This document shows positions 1 through 6,281 of a DNA stretch of 41,946 nucleotides, piece by piece. The DNA is taken from positions 1 through 41,946 of IMG/VR virus record IMGVR_UViG_3300034102_001208. One strand, 5' to 3'. How positions within the stretch are numbered: position 1 is the first letter of the stretch; each line of letters starts with the position of its first letter. The translations under genes and the position numbers were made by a program. The DNA is from a virus. Below the pieces are notes generated by a model. It made no database searches. It was not told the origin of the DNA and saw only the letters and a list, made by a program, of their open reading frames with translations.

Positions 1-2
1 TT

Positions 3-332
3 GCGACACACGTACTTGGCGAAGCCCAAAACACGAACGTGTCTACCAAGATGCGTGAAGGTTGGGAACCGGTCAAAGCAGTAGACCATCCGGAACTGAT
101 GCTGGAGGGTAATGCAAAAACTGGCAACGTCGAACTCGGCGGCCTCATGCTCTGCAAGATGCCACGTGAACGCGCTCAAGCCCGTGATGAGTATTACGCT
201 AAACAAGCGCAGGCCCAGATGGAATCTGTGGATAACAGTTTCATGCGAAACAATGACCCCCGCATGCCACTTTTCGCTGACCGCAAGTCATCGACCAGTC
301 GCGGTGGTGGTTTTGGTTCTGGTTCAAAGTAA
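3..332 (+). CDS. Small virion-arm protein, C-terminal part (5' end outside window)
   Basis: The reading frame is open from the first bases of the window (first full codon at 3), so the true start lies upstream. A GTG at 39 could start a 97-residue product, but no Shine-Dalgarno sequence precedes it and the residues before it (ending LGEAQNTNVSTK) read as coding. The visible part is hydrophilic, with a KMREGWEPVKA segment followed by DHPEL, and it ends in a Gly/Ser/Arg-rich tail (RGGGFGSGSK). From memory, small proteins with an 'NTNVS..REGWEPVKA..HPEL' segment sit between portal and capsid genes in environmental podoviruses; their role is unknown. It lies 14 bp before the decoration-like gene and is probably co-transcribed with the capsid genes. 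A scaffold-like role is possible but not shown. Confidence 0.8.
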   Translation, partial: ATHVLGEAQNTNVSTKMREGWEPVKAVDHPELMLEGNAKTGNVELGGLMLCKMPRERAQARDEYYAKQAQAQMESVDNSFMRNNDPRMPLFADRKSSTSRGGGFGSGSK

Positions 333-346
333 CAAGGAGTCCTTAA

Positions 347-949
347 ATGGCAACTACAGCTACCCCCTACGGGCTGATCCCCGTAAACCGTATCGACGGC
401 ATGCCTTATGCTGGCGCTACTTCGCAGTTTCTGATCGACCCCGCTGGCGAAGCGACCAACCTGTTTTACGGGCAAGTCGTCATCATCGGTGCCGACGGTT
501 ACATTGCTCTGTCAACCGCTACTGGCGCTGACCTGACTACCAACAACCTTGGTGGTTCGAGTCTTGGCGCTATCGGCGTGTTTGTCGGTTGCTCTTACAT
601 CAACGCTCAAGGCCAGCAAATCTACGGTCAGTACTACCCCTCCGGCACAACCGGCGTGGTGACTGCATACGTGATTACTGATGACAGCGTGACGTTCCAA
701 GCTCAGTTGGACGGCGTCGCCGACCAGTCCGATCTCGGTGCCAACACTTTCTTTGCGGCTGTGCAGTCCACCTCTACTGGTTCTACCCGTACAGGTAACT
801 CGAACAGCGCTTTGGAGTCCACCACCCAGACCGCCGCCGCTGCGTTCAAAATCATTGGCTTTGCATCCCCTGTGACTGACGCTTTCCCAGACGTTCTGGT
901 GAAGTTCAATCCCGGCGCACACGCCTTCAGCAACGCCACTGGCATCTAA
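347..949 (+). CDS. Head decoration / minor capsid-like structural protein
   Basis: A 200-residue protein directly before the major capsid gene, with an AAGGAG ribosome binding site 8 bp before its ATG. It is rich in Thr, Ser, Gly and Ala with alternating hydrophobic residues, as expected for a beta-rich head protein. It begins MATTATPYGLIPVNRIDG and has a mid-region segment, YGQYYPSGTTG, and an end, VLVKFNPGAHAF, of a type I recall from structural proteins upstream of capsid genes in marine and freshwater phages. There are no membrane segments or catalytic motifs. Position and composition point to a decoration or cement protein on the capsid surface. This is inference from synteny; a minor capsid component is the alternative. 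Confidence 0.7.
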   Translation: MATTATPYGLIPVNRIDGMPYAGATSQFLIDPAGEATNLFYGQVVIIGADGYIALSTATGADLTTNNLGGSSLGAIGVFVGCSYINAQGQQIYGQYYPSGTTGVVTAYVITDDSVTFQAQLDGVADQSDLGANTFFAAVQSTSTGSTRTGNSNSALESTTQTAAAAFKIIGFASPVTDAFPDVLVKFNPGAHAFSNATGI

Positions 950-960
950 GGAGCTAAATC

Positions 961-1893
961 ATGGCTATTTCACGCGCACAACTGCTCAAAGAGCTGCTCC
1001 CCGGTCTGAACGCCTTGTTCGGTTTGGAATATGCACGCTACGGCGAGCAACACAAAGAACTGTACGAGACAGAGAAATCTGAGCGTTCGTTCGAAGAAGA
1101 AACCAAGCTGTCCGGTTTTGGCGCTGCTCCTGTCAAGAACGAAGGCTCCGCCATCGCTTACGACAACGCGCAGGAAGCCTTCACTGCACGCTACACTCAC
1201 GAAACCATCGCTTTGGGCTTCTCCATCACGGAAGAAGCTGTGGAAGACAACCTGTACGACAGTCTGTCTGCCCGCTACACCAAGGCTTTGGCTCGCGGTA
1301 TGGCTTACACCAAGCAGGTCAAAGCTGCCTCGGTGTTGAACACAGGCTTTGCTGGTTCCGCTCTTGGCGGCGACGGCGTGTCCTTGTTCGGTAACAACTC
1401 CAGCGGCACTCGCGTTGGTCACCCTCTGGTCGGCGGCGGCGTTAACTTTAACAGCCCCACTACCGGTGTTGACCTGAACGAGACATCGTTGGAAAACGCT
1501 ACCATCCAGATCGCTGCGTGGACTGATGAACGTGGTCTGTTGATCGCTGCCAAGCCCGTCAAGTTGGTGATTCCTCCAGCACTGATGTTCGTTGCCAAGC
1601 GTTTGCTGGACACCGAACTGCGTGTTGGTACTGCTGACAACGACATCAACGCGTTGAAGCAGATGGGCACCATCTCTGGTGGTTACACCGTCAACAACTT
1701 CTTGACCGACACAAACGCTTGGTTCATTTGCACCGACGTTCCAAACGGCATGAAGCACTTCGAGCGTACCGCTCTGTCCACGTCAATGGACGGCGACTTT
1801 GATACCGGCAACGTCCGTTATAAGGCGAGAGAGCGATATAGTTTCGGCTGGTCTGACCCATTGGGTATGTGGGGCTCTTCAGGTTCGACCTGA
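961..1893 (+). CDS. Major capsid protein
   Basis: A 310-residue protein that forms the head shell. The start at 961 follows a GGAG site and lies 11 bp after the decoration-like gene. The N-terminal helix (MAISRAQLLKELLPGLNALF) is followed by an acidic-basic stretch and a mixed alpha/beta body. A segment near residues 95-110 (FSITEEAVEDNLYD) resembles the long-helix region of HK97-fold capsid proteins. The length, the small structural partner just upstream and the strong terminator 10 bp after the stop all fit a highly expressed capsid gene. No separate scaffold or protease gene is visible. The exact capsid family cannot be fixed by reading alone. Confidence 0.8.
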   Translation: MAISRAQLLKELLPGLNALFGLEYARYGEQHKELYETEKSERSFEEETKLSGFGAAPVKNEGSAIAYDNAQEAFTARYTHETIALGFSITEEAVEDNLYDSLSARYTKALARGMAYTKQVKAASVLNTGFAGSALGGDGVSLFGNNSSGTRVGHPLVGGGVNFNSPTTGVDLNETSLENATIQIAAWTDERGLLIAAKPVKLVIPPALMFVAKRLLDTELRVGTADNDINALKQMGTISGGYTVNNFLTDTNAWFICTDVPNGMKHFERTALSTSMDGDFDTGNVRYKARERYSFGWSDPLGMWGSSGST

Positions 1894-1902
1894 TAGAAGC
1901 GG

Positions 1903-1930
1903 AAAAAGGGGCCTTGTGCCCCTTTTTCTT
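1903..1930 (+). terminator. Rho-independent terminator after the capsid gene
   Basis: A 10-bp stem pairs 1903-1912 (AAAAAGGGGC) with 1918-1927 (GCCCCTTTTT) around a 5-base loop. The T run continues to 1930 with one C. The A-tract before the GC stem means the hairpin could also stop transcripts from the other strand. It begins 10 bp after the capsid stop, so it would limit read-through from capsid genes into the accessory structural genes and help keep capsid mRNA in excess. Confidence 0.9.
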
Positions 1931-1942
1931 TTGGTGTATATT
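1914..1942 (+). promoter_or_regulatory. Possible sigma70-like promoter (weak)
   Basis: TATATT at 1937-1942 matches five of six bases of the -10 consensus. TTGTGC at 1914-1919 matches three of six of the -35 box at a 17-bp spacing. The -35 half overlaps the terminator hairpin. A promoter here would restart transcription for the genes from 2033 on. The match is weak and could be chance. Confidence 0.25.
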
Positions 1943-1952
1943 GCCACCACTC

Positions 1953-2007
1953 CCGGACTTTTCCGGTGTATCTGACGGCTCCGGGCCGACGTCATGCAGA
2001 CAGATAC
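1953..2007 (+). ncRNA. Candidate structured 5' leader with nested hairpins
   Basis: Between the capsid terminator and the next gene the RNA can fold in two parts. The first is a 5-bp hairpin pairing 1953-1957 with 1962-1966 (CCGGA/TCCGG). The second is an outer 7-bp stem, 1968-1974 (GTATCTG) with 2001-2007 (CAGATAC), enclosing an inner 4-bp stem, 1976-1979 (CGGC) with 1985-1988 (GCCG). The start codon follows at 2033 with GAGGAAA at 2021-2027 as ribosome binding site. No riboswitch class was recognised. It could be a translational control element, an mRNA stabilising leader or part of a processing site. Confidence 0.35.
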
Positions 2008-2032
2008 GCCTTAACCGCATGAGGAAACTATC

Positions 2033-2260
2033 ATGGCAAGCACTACCTTCTCCGGCCCAGTCACATCGACAAACGGCTTTATTGGCGCTGTTACCGGCGC
2101 TGTCGCTGGCCCTGTTGCAGCTACTACGCTGACAGCTTCGGGCGTTGCCTCGTTGACCAACGCATCCATCTCCATGACCGCACTGCCCACAAGCGACCCG
2201 ACAGTTGCTGGCCGTCTCTGGAACGATGCAGGCACCCTCAAAGTCTCCGCTGGCGCTTAA
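2033..2260 (+). CDS. Small Thr/Ala/Gly-rich virion protein
   Basis: A 75-residue protein starting at ATG 2033 behind GAGGAAA. Nearly all of it is Thr, Ser, Ala, Gly and Val in short alternating stretches, a beta-rich pattern also seen in the fibre genes downstream. The end, RLWNDAGTLKVSAG, resembles the short 'LWNDGGTLKVS' segments found in small phage structural proteins. There is no signal peptide or membrane segment. It is the first gene after the capsid terminator. Likely a minor virion component, perhaps a head fibre or decoration piece; the function is not established. Confidence 0.7.
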   Translation: MASTTFSGPVTSTNGFIGAVTGAVAGPVAATTLTASGVASLTNASISMTALPTSDPTVAGRLWNDAGTLKVSAGA

Positions 2261-2269
2261 TTGATCTCG

Positions 2270-2288
2270 GGGGCTTCGGCCCCTGTTT
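2270..2288 (+). terminator. Weak GC hairpin with UUCG loop between small genes
   Basis: GGGGC (2270-2274) and GCCCC (2279-2283) pair around a TTCG tetraloop, a very stable RNA hairpin, followed by TGTTTTA. The T run is only four bases, so it may attenuate transcription or protect mRNA ends rather than stop transcription fully. The ribosome binding site of the next gene begins at 2291. Confidence 0.4.
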
Positions 2289-2303
2289 TAAAGGAGATTG
2301 ATT

Positions 2304-2582
2304 ATGACAATGCAAACCGATGTCAAAGCCGTATCGTTGGCTGCGTCCGGTGCAGTGACGGATAGCCGCGCACGCCTGCGCAGTTTGGTGATCGAGCCCG
2401 GTGCTTCTGCAGGAAGCGTCATCATGAAAGACGGCGGCTCCGGCGGCACGACGGTCATGACGCTGAACACCACTGCAGGCGGCGAGACTTTCAACATCTT
2501 GATCCCGGCCGAGGGCGTGCTGTTCGCAACCAGCATCTACGCCACGCTGTCGAACACGAAAGTGACGGCGTTTTATGCCTAA
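2304..2582 (+). CDS. Small virion-arm protein (92 residues)
   Basis: I choose ATG 2304 because AAGGAG (2291-2296) lies 7 bases before it; a TTG at 2298 is too close to that site. The 92-residue product has alternating hydrophobic and polar residues with Gly-rich turns (KDGGSGGTTVMTLNTTAGG), suggesting a small beta sandwich. Its end, SIYATLSNTKVTAFYA, fits a final strand. Its last codons overlap the start of the next gene (ATG 2575), which indicates translational coupling. Similar small beta proteins lie near capsid genes in other environmental phages as I remember them. Role unknown, probably a virion component. Confidence 0.7.
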   Translation: MTMQTDVKAVSLAASGAVTDSRARLRSLVIEPGASAGSVIMKDGGSGGTTVMTLNTTAGGETFNILIPAEGVLFATSIYATLSNTKVTAFYA

Positions 2583-2829
2583 GACCGCCGCATGGACACG
2601 CAAAGAAGGCAAGTCCGACAAGGGTGGCTTGAACGCCAAGGGGCGAGCCTCGTACAACAAGGCGAACCCCGGCAAGCCCGGCCTGAAGGCTCCCCAGCCC
2701 GAGGGCGGCAAACGCCGCGACTCTTTTTGCGCCCGGATGGAGGGCATGAAGTCAAAACTGACCAGTGCCAAAACAGCCAAAGACCCGGACTCGCGGATCA
2801 ACAAAAGCCTGCGGGCTTGGAAGTGCTGA
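2575..2829 (+). CDS. Small basic protein, DUF6321-like
   Basis: An 84-residue, strongly basic protein whose start overlaps the previous gene by 8 bp. It begins MPKTAAWTRKEGKSDKGGLN and contains GRASYNKANPGKPGLKAP, then RRDSFCARMEGMK and a final SRINKSLRAWKC. This order matches my memory of a small phage family labelled DUF6321, in which 'W.R..GK...GGLN..GR..Y....G..LK.P' is followed by 'R..SFCARM.GM'. The family has no established function; a basic protein made with the structural genes could bind DNA or sit inside the virion. The family assignment is from recall. Confidence 0.75.
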   Translation: MPKTAAWTRKEGKSDKGGLNAKGRASYNKANPGKPGLKAPQPEGGKRRDSFCARMEGMKSKLTSAKTAKDPDSRINKSLRAWKC

Positions 2830-2832
2830 ATC

Positions 2833-3081
2833 ATGGACTTGCCAGTTTGGAATACCGTACTGTCGTTCGCCTCTGCGGCGTTGCTGCTTTGGGTAAAGGT
2901 CTCACATGACGAGGTCAAGCGCCTGAGCATTTTGCTGAGCAAGACCCGCGAAGAGAACGCCGAAAAGTACGTGACCAAGGCTGATGTGCACAGTGACATC
3001 AATCGTGTTCTGGCCCGGTTGGACCGGCTTGAGGGCAAGATTGATGACTTCATGAAGGAGCAGCGCAGTGCCCTCGGTTAG
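2833..3081 (+). CDS. Small membrane protein with coiled coil
   Basis: An 82-residue protein. Residues about 5-22 (VWNTVLSFASAALLLWVK) form one hydrophobic, membrane-spanning-length segment. The rest (about 25-75) is highly charged with heptad-like spacing (VLARLDRLEGKIDDFM), suggesting a coiled coil. This layout is seen in small phage membrane proteins, including holin-like and spanin-like accessory proteins, but it lies far from the lysis genes at 16-18 kb. It overlaps the next gene by 14 bp. Function unknown. Confidence 0.65.
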   Translation: MDLPVWNTVLSFASAALLLWVKVSHDEVKRLSILLSKTREENAEKYVTKADVHSDINRVLARLDRLEGKIDDFMKEQRSALG

Positions 3082-3397
3082 CAAGAAGCAGCACAACTTC
3101 ATGGCGGCGGTGGCCAACAACCCAGCGTTTGCCAAGAAAGCAGGCGTCCCACAGTCCGTGGGCAAAGAATTCTCCAACGCGGACAAGAGCCGCAAATTCA
3201 AAGAAGGTGGCGATATGGCAACGAAAATGAACCCTGCTTTCAAAGCAATGATCGAGAAGAAAAAGGCAGGCGCTAAGCCTGCTGGCAAGATGATGGAGCC
3301 AAAAGGCAAGCCATTTGCCAAGGGCGGCGGCATCGAGTCCAAGGGTAAGACCAAGGGCAAGATGATCACCATGAAGTCCGGCGGCAAGACCTGCTAA
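3068..3397 (+). CDS. Small Lys/Gly-rich protein, DUF3008-like N-terminus
   Basis: A 109-residue very basic protein with a GTG start at 3068 inside the end of the previous gene. The N-terminus, SVSKKQHNFMAAVANNPAFA followed by GVPQSVGKEF, fits a family I recall as DUF3008, common in phages and of unknown role. The second half is a low-complexity Lys/Gly/Pro tail with KFKEGG (43-48), PFAKGGG (82-88) and an end TMKSGGKTC. The Ala-x-Gly-Gly style motif recurs in other virion-arm proteins here. It may be a packaged, DNA-binding or scaffold-like component; that is inference. Confidence 0.75.
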   Translation: MPSVSKKQHNFMAAVANNPAFAKKAGVPQSVGKEFSNADKSRKFKEGGDMATKMNPAFKAMIEKKKAGAKPAGKMMEPKGKPFAKGGGIESKGKTKGKMITMKSGGKTC

Positions 3398-3406
3398 GGA
3401 ACTGAC

Positions 3407-3592
3407 ATGAGTCCAGCAGAAAAAGAAGCCCGCCAGATGATGGCGGACAAAAAAGCACAAGACGCCGCTACCAAGGCGTACGACGCTGCCAGCACCACGT
3501 CTCCCAAGCCTGCGGACAAAAAAGCCAAAGGCGGTGTTACGCGTGCGGATGGCTGCGTGACCAAGGGCCACACAAAAGGTAGGATGGTCTGA
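3407..3592 (+). CDS. Tiny Lys/Ala-rich protein with GC-TKG tail
   Basis: A 61-residue hydrophilic protein starting 9 bp after its neighbour. The first half is Ala/Lys/Asp-rich and probably helical (EKEARQMMADKKAQDAATKA). The second half has AKGGVTRADGCVTKGHTKG and ends RMV. The ending resembles that of the protein at 5369-5569 (GTGCATKGTTARG), so the two share a 'GC(A/V)TKG.T' element. No enzyme motif is seen. Probably a virion accessory protein; unknown function. Confidence 0.65.
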   Translation: MSPAEKEARQMMADKKAQDAATKAYDAASTTSPKPADKKAKGGVTRADGCVTKGHTKGRMV

Positions 3593-3593
3593 C

Positions 3594-3869
3594 ATGATGG
3601 CCAGTCGCGGCATGGGGGACATCGCCCCCTCCAAAATGCCCAAAGGTGTGCGTAAGGCTCGCCGGGATGACACCGACTTCACGCAGTACGCTGAAGGCGG
3701 CAAAGTCAATGCGGCGGGCAATTACACCAAGCCCGAGCTGCGCAAGCGGATTGTGAGCCAAGTCAAAGCGGCTGCAACGCAGGGCACAGGGGCAGGCCAG
3801 TGGTCAGCCCGTAAAGCCCAGCTTGTGGCCAAGAAATACAAGGCCGCTGGCGGCGGGTACCGAGACTGA
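3594..3869 (+). CDS. Small basic protein, DUF5872-like
   Basis: A 91-residue basic protein whose ATG lies 1 bp after the previous stop. It contains QYAEGGKVNAAGNYTKPELR (31-50) and then KAAATQGTGAGQWSARKAQL, ending KYKAAGGGYRD. The 'P.LR..I...VKA....G..GQWSARKAQL..K.YK..GGGY' pattern matches my recollection of DUF5872, which occurs in phages and may bind nucleic acid, though its role is not established. The YAEGG element is one of several Ala-x-Gly-Gly motifs in this arm. Confidence 0.75.
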   Translation: MMASRGMGDIAPSKMPKGVRKARRDDTDFTQYAEGGKVNAAGNYTKPELRKRIVSQVKAAATQGTGAGQWSARKAQLVAKKYKAAGGGYRD

Positions 3870-3870
3870 C

Positions 3871-4104
3871 ATGAAGGCTCCCCAGCAATCCCTCAAAGAC
3901 TGGGGCGACCAGAAGTGGCGCACCAAGAGTGGAAAGCCGTCTTCAAAAACAGGTGAGCGCTATTTGCCGGAGAAGGCGATAAAATCGCTCAGCCCCGCAG
4001 AGTATGCGGCCACCACAAAAGCCAAGCGTGCTGGTAAGGCGGCGGGCAAACAGTTTGTGGCCCAGCCCAAGACCATCGCAAAGAAAACAGCAGGGTTCAG
4101 ATAA
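3871..4104 (+). CDS. Small basic protein of the KWRTKSGKPSS type
   Basis: A 77-residue basic protein. I place the start at ATG 3871, 1 bp after the previous stop; the frame is open further upstream (to 3823), but that part overlaps the previous gene. The sequence opens MKAPQQSLKDWGDQKWRTKS, continues GKPSSKTGERYLPEKAI and LSPAEYAATTKAKRAGKA, and has a Lys/Ala-rich end. 'S...W..QKWRTKSGKPS..TGERYLP' is a pattern I recall from small phage proteins next to DUF5872 members. The stop shares one base with the next start. Function unknown; the basic charge suggests nucleic-acid binding. Confidence 0.75.
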   Translation: MKAPQQSLKDWGDQKWRTKSGKPSSKTGERYLPEKAIKSLSPAEYAATTKAKRAGKAAGKQFVAQPKTIAKKTAGFR

Positions 4105-4802
4105 TGGCAACTTCAGGGCTCTCCAATTTCAACCTCGATTTGACTGAAATCGTTGAGGAAGCGTTTGAGCGCGTGGGCTCGGAGATGCGCACCGGGTATG
4201 ACCTGCGTACAGCCCGCCGTTCGATGAACTTGATGTTTGCGGATTGGGCCAACCGTGGGCTGAACATGTTCACCTACGAGCAGGGTTCAATCGTGCTGGT
4301 GCCGGGCACGGCCACCTACAACTTGCCAGATGACACGGTAGACTTGCTGGAGCACGTCATTCGCACGGGCGCGGGAAGCGCATCGACACAGGCCGATCTG
4401 ACCATCACGCGTATCAGTGTTTCTACCTACGCCACAATCCCCAACAAGCTGCAGCAAGCCCGGCCCATTCAAGTGTGGATTGAGCGTTTGAACACCCCGC
4501 GCTTCACCGTTTGGCCCGTGCCAGACAACACCCAGACCTACACGTTTGTGTACTGGCGCTTGCGCCGCATCCAGAATGCGGGTGATGGCGTCAACACGAT
4601 GGACATGCCGTTCCGCTTCCTGCCCTGCATGGTGGCTGGCTTGGCCTACTACTTGGCCCTGAAGGTGCCCGGTGGCACAGAACGCCTTGGCGTTTTGAAG
4701 CAGCAGTACGACGAAGCTTGGGAGTTGGCCAGCACCGAAGACCGTGAGAAAGCTGCAGTACGCTTTGTACCGCGCCGTCAATACATTGGAAGCGGGACCT
4801 AA
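4104..4802 (+). CDS. Head-tail connector / adaptor candidate (P22 gp4-like)
   Basis: A 232-residue protein coupled to the previous gene by a TAATG overlap. It has the layout of P22 gp4-type connector proteins: an N-terminal helical region (DLTEIVEEAFERVGSEMRTG, then ARRSMNLMFADWANRG), a beta insertion with GTATYNLPDD (near 68-77) and a C-terminal helical region that includes a conserved-looking YYLALKVPG and a long helix (LKQQYDEAWELAST). Such proteins form a ring below the portal and seal the DNA channel. Gene order (after capsid genes, before nozzle and fibres) agrees. Distinguishing it from other adaptors would need structure prediction. Confidence 0.7.
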   Translation: MATSGLSNFNLDLTEIVEEAFERVGSEMRTGYDLRTARRSMNLMFADWANRGLNMFTYEQGSIVLVPGTATYNLPDDTVDLLEHVIRTGAGSASTQADLTITRISVSTYATIPNKLQQARPIQVWIERLNTPRFTVWPVPDNTQTYTFVYWRLRRIQNAGDGVNTMDMPFRFLPCMVAGLAYYLALKVPGGTERLGVLKQQYDEAWELASTEDREKAAVRFVPRRQYIGSGT

Positions 4803-5192
4803 ATGGGCAATCGGTTTGCCAGCGCCAAGAACTCGATCGCCCAGTGCGATCGTTGTGGTTTCCGTTTCAAGCTCACAGAGCTGCGCAAGGAAATCATCAA
4901 GACCAAGACCTACAATCTCTTGGTCTGCGATTCGTGCTGGGACCCCGATCAGCCGCAGCTGCAACTGGGCATGTACCCTGTGGACGACCCACAAGCAGTG
5001 CGCAACCCCCGCAGAGATACCACATACGTGACGGCCGGACCCAACGTGGCGGGCTTTCCGACAGGCGGTAGCCGGGACATTCAGTGGGGATGGGCCCCCG
5101 TTGGCGGCTCCCGATTCTTCGACGACGACCTGACCCCCAACACCTTGGTGTTGACTTCGGCAATCGGTCAAGTGACAATCTCAACATCTTAA
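4803..5192 (+). CDS. Zinc-ribbon-like virion-arm protein
   Basis: A 129-residue protein starting directly after the connector stop (TAAATG). It has two CxxC pairs, C15-C18 (QCDRCGF) and C42-C45 (VCDSCWD), with the spacing of a zinc ribbon. After the ribbon comes PDQPQLQLGMYPVDDPQAVR, then a Gly/Thr-rich beta part ending in QVTISTS. The presence of a zinc ribbon between two adaptor candidates suggests a small structural connector rather than an enzyme. Family members that I remember in environmental phages are unnamed. Confidence 0.7.
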   Translation: MGNRFASAKNSIAQCDRCGFRFKLTELRKEIIKTKTYNLLVCDSCWDPDQPQLQLGMYPVDDPQAVRNPRRDTTYVTAGPNVAGFPTGGSRDIQWGWAPVGGSRFFDDDLTPNTLVLTSAIGQVTISTS

Positions 5193-5202
5193 GGAGTTCA
5201 TC

Positions 5203-5367
5203 ATGGACGCAAAGACACCAGTGCGCAAGCACGAAGCAAATATGCACCCCGGTGCTAAGCCTACCAAGCTGCGTGCTGGCGGCAAAACCAACAGCGACAT
5301 GCTGAAGATGGGGCGTGGTTTGGCCAAGATTGCCAACCAAAAATCCCCCGGCCGTAAAGGAGCCTGA
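5203..5367 (+). CDS. Tiny basic protein (54 residues)
   Basis: A 54-residue ORF with an AAGGAG site (5191-5196) 6 bases before ATG 5203. The product begins MDAKTPVRKHEANMHPGAKP, has a Gly-Gly at 26-27 (LRAGGKTN) and ends KSPGRKGA. It is strongly basic and Lys/Gly-rich like the other small proteins between 2575 and 5569. The stop lies 1 bp before the next start. Spacing, ribosome binding site and composition support a real gene. Function unknown; perhaps a minor virion or DNA-binding component. Confidence 0.7.
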   Translation: MDAKTPVRKHEANMHPGAKPTKLRAGGKTNSDMLKMGRGLAKIANQKSPGRKGA

Positions 5368-5368
5368 T

Positions 5369-5569
5369 ATGGCAACTTACAACCAACCCAAGGCATCCAC
5401 TCCTGCGGTGCTAAAAAAGACAAACGCCGTGAAAGCTATGCAGGACACCAACGTGTCCGTGGCCAACAACCACAGCAACGAATATCCCGGCGTGAAAACC
5501 TCGGGCATCAAGATTCGCGGCACTGGGTGCGCCACAAAAGGCACCACGGCCAGAGGGCCAATGGCATAA
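5369..5569 (+). CDS. Tiny basic protein with GC-TKG tail (66 residues)
   Basis: Start chosen at ATG 5369, 1 bp after the previous stop and behind AAAGGAG (5356-5362). The frame is open further upstream, but that part overlaps the gene before. The 66-residue product starts MATYNQPKASTPAVLKKTNA and ends in a Gly-rich part, KIRGTGCATKGTTARGPMA, related to the ending of the protein at 3407-3592. No membrane or enzyme motif. The stop codon forms the first bases of a 22-bp palindrome. Confidence 0.7.
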   Translation: MATYNQPKASTPAVLKKTNAVKAMQDTNVSVANNHSNEYPGVKTSGIKIRGTGCATKGTTARGPMA

Positions 5570-5588
5570 GGTAAAAATTTTTACCTTA
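5567..5588. repeat. Perfect 22-bp palindrome between genes
   Basis: TAAGGTAAAAA (5567-5577) is followed at once by its exact reverse complement (5578-5588). It starts at the stop codon of the 66-residue gene and ends 11 bp before the adaptor start. As RNA it could form an AU-rich hairpin, with low stability and a tight loop. As DNA it is a symmetric site that a dimeric protein could bind. It has no long T run after it, so it is not a typical terminator. Confidence 0.8.
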
Positions 5589-5599
5589 CTGGAAACGCT

Positions 5600-6280
5600 A
5601 TGAATTACACCCAGTTGACCGCTGCGATCTGCGATTACACGCAGAACTTTGAGCAGGACTTTGTTTCAAACATCCCGGTGTTTGTGCAACAGGCCGAGCA
5701 GCGCATTTTCAACACGGTGCAGTTTCCCTCGATTCGCAAAAACGTAACAGGCCTGACCTCCGTCAGCAACAAGTACTTGTCGTGCCCCAACGATTTTTTG
5801 GCGGTGTATTCTCTGGCAGTGATTGATGCCTCGGGCAACTACGAGTTCTTGCTCAACAAGGATGTGAACTTCATCCGGCAAGCGTATCCGAACCCGACCT
5901 CGACTGCGATCCCCAAGTACTACGCGCTGTTTGGCCCCACTACTTCCAATGACCCAAACCCACTCATCACGGATGAGCTGACGTTTATCCTTGGCCCCAC
6001 ACCCAACGCGGTCTACAACGTCGAGCTGCACTATTACTACTACCCTGAGTCGATCACGGTAGCGGCTGATGGGCAGACATGGCTTGGGGACAACTTTGAC
6101 TCGGTGCTGTTGTACGGCTCTTTGGTCGAAGCGATCACGTTCATGAAGGGTGAAGCCGACATGGTTGCTTTGTACGACGGCAAGTACAAAGAGGCATTGG
6201 GCATGGCCAAGCGTCTGGGTGACGGCATGGAGAGACAAGACGCATACCGCTCTGGCCAATACCGACAGGCGGTGACTTGA
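5600..6280 (+). CDS. Tail/head adaptor protein (SU10-adaptor-like)
   Basis: A 226-residue protein with a helical N-terminus (MNYTQLTAAICDYTQNFEQD, then FVQQAEQRIFNTVQFP), a central beta region (CPNDFLAVYSLAV; LLNKDVNFIRQAYPNP; TFILGPTPNAVYNVELHYYY) and a C-terminal helical part (LLYGSLVEAITFMKGEADMV). This order matches the phage adaptor family I know from podoviruses such as SU10, whose members bridge the portal and the nozzle. With the gene at 4104 it makes two adaptor candidates flanking the zinc-ribbon protein. The family call is from recalled motif pattern. Confidence 0.75.
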   Translation: MNYTQLTAAICDYTQNFEQDFVSNIPVFVQQAEQRIFNTVQFPSIRKNVTGLTSVSNKYLSCPNDFLAVYSLAVIDASGNYEFLLNKDVNFIRQAYPNPTSTAIPKYYALFGPTTSNDPNPLITDELTFILGPTPNAVYNVELHYYYYPESITVAADGQTWLGDNFDSVLLYGSLVEAITFMKGEADMVALYDGKYKEALGMAKRLGDGMERQDAYRSGQYRQAVT

Positions 6281-6281
6281 T

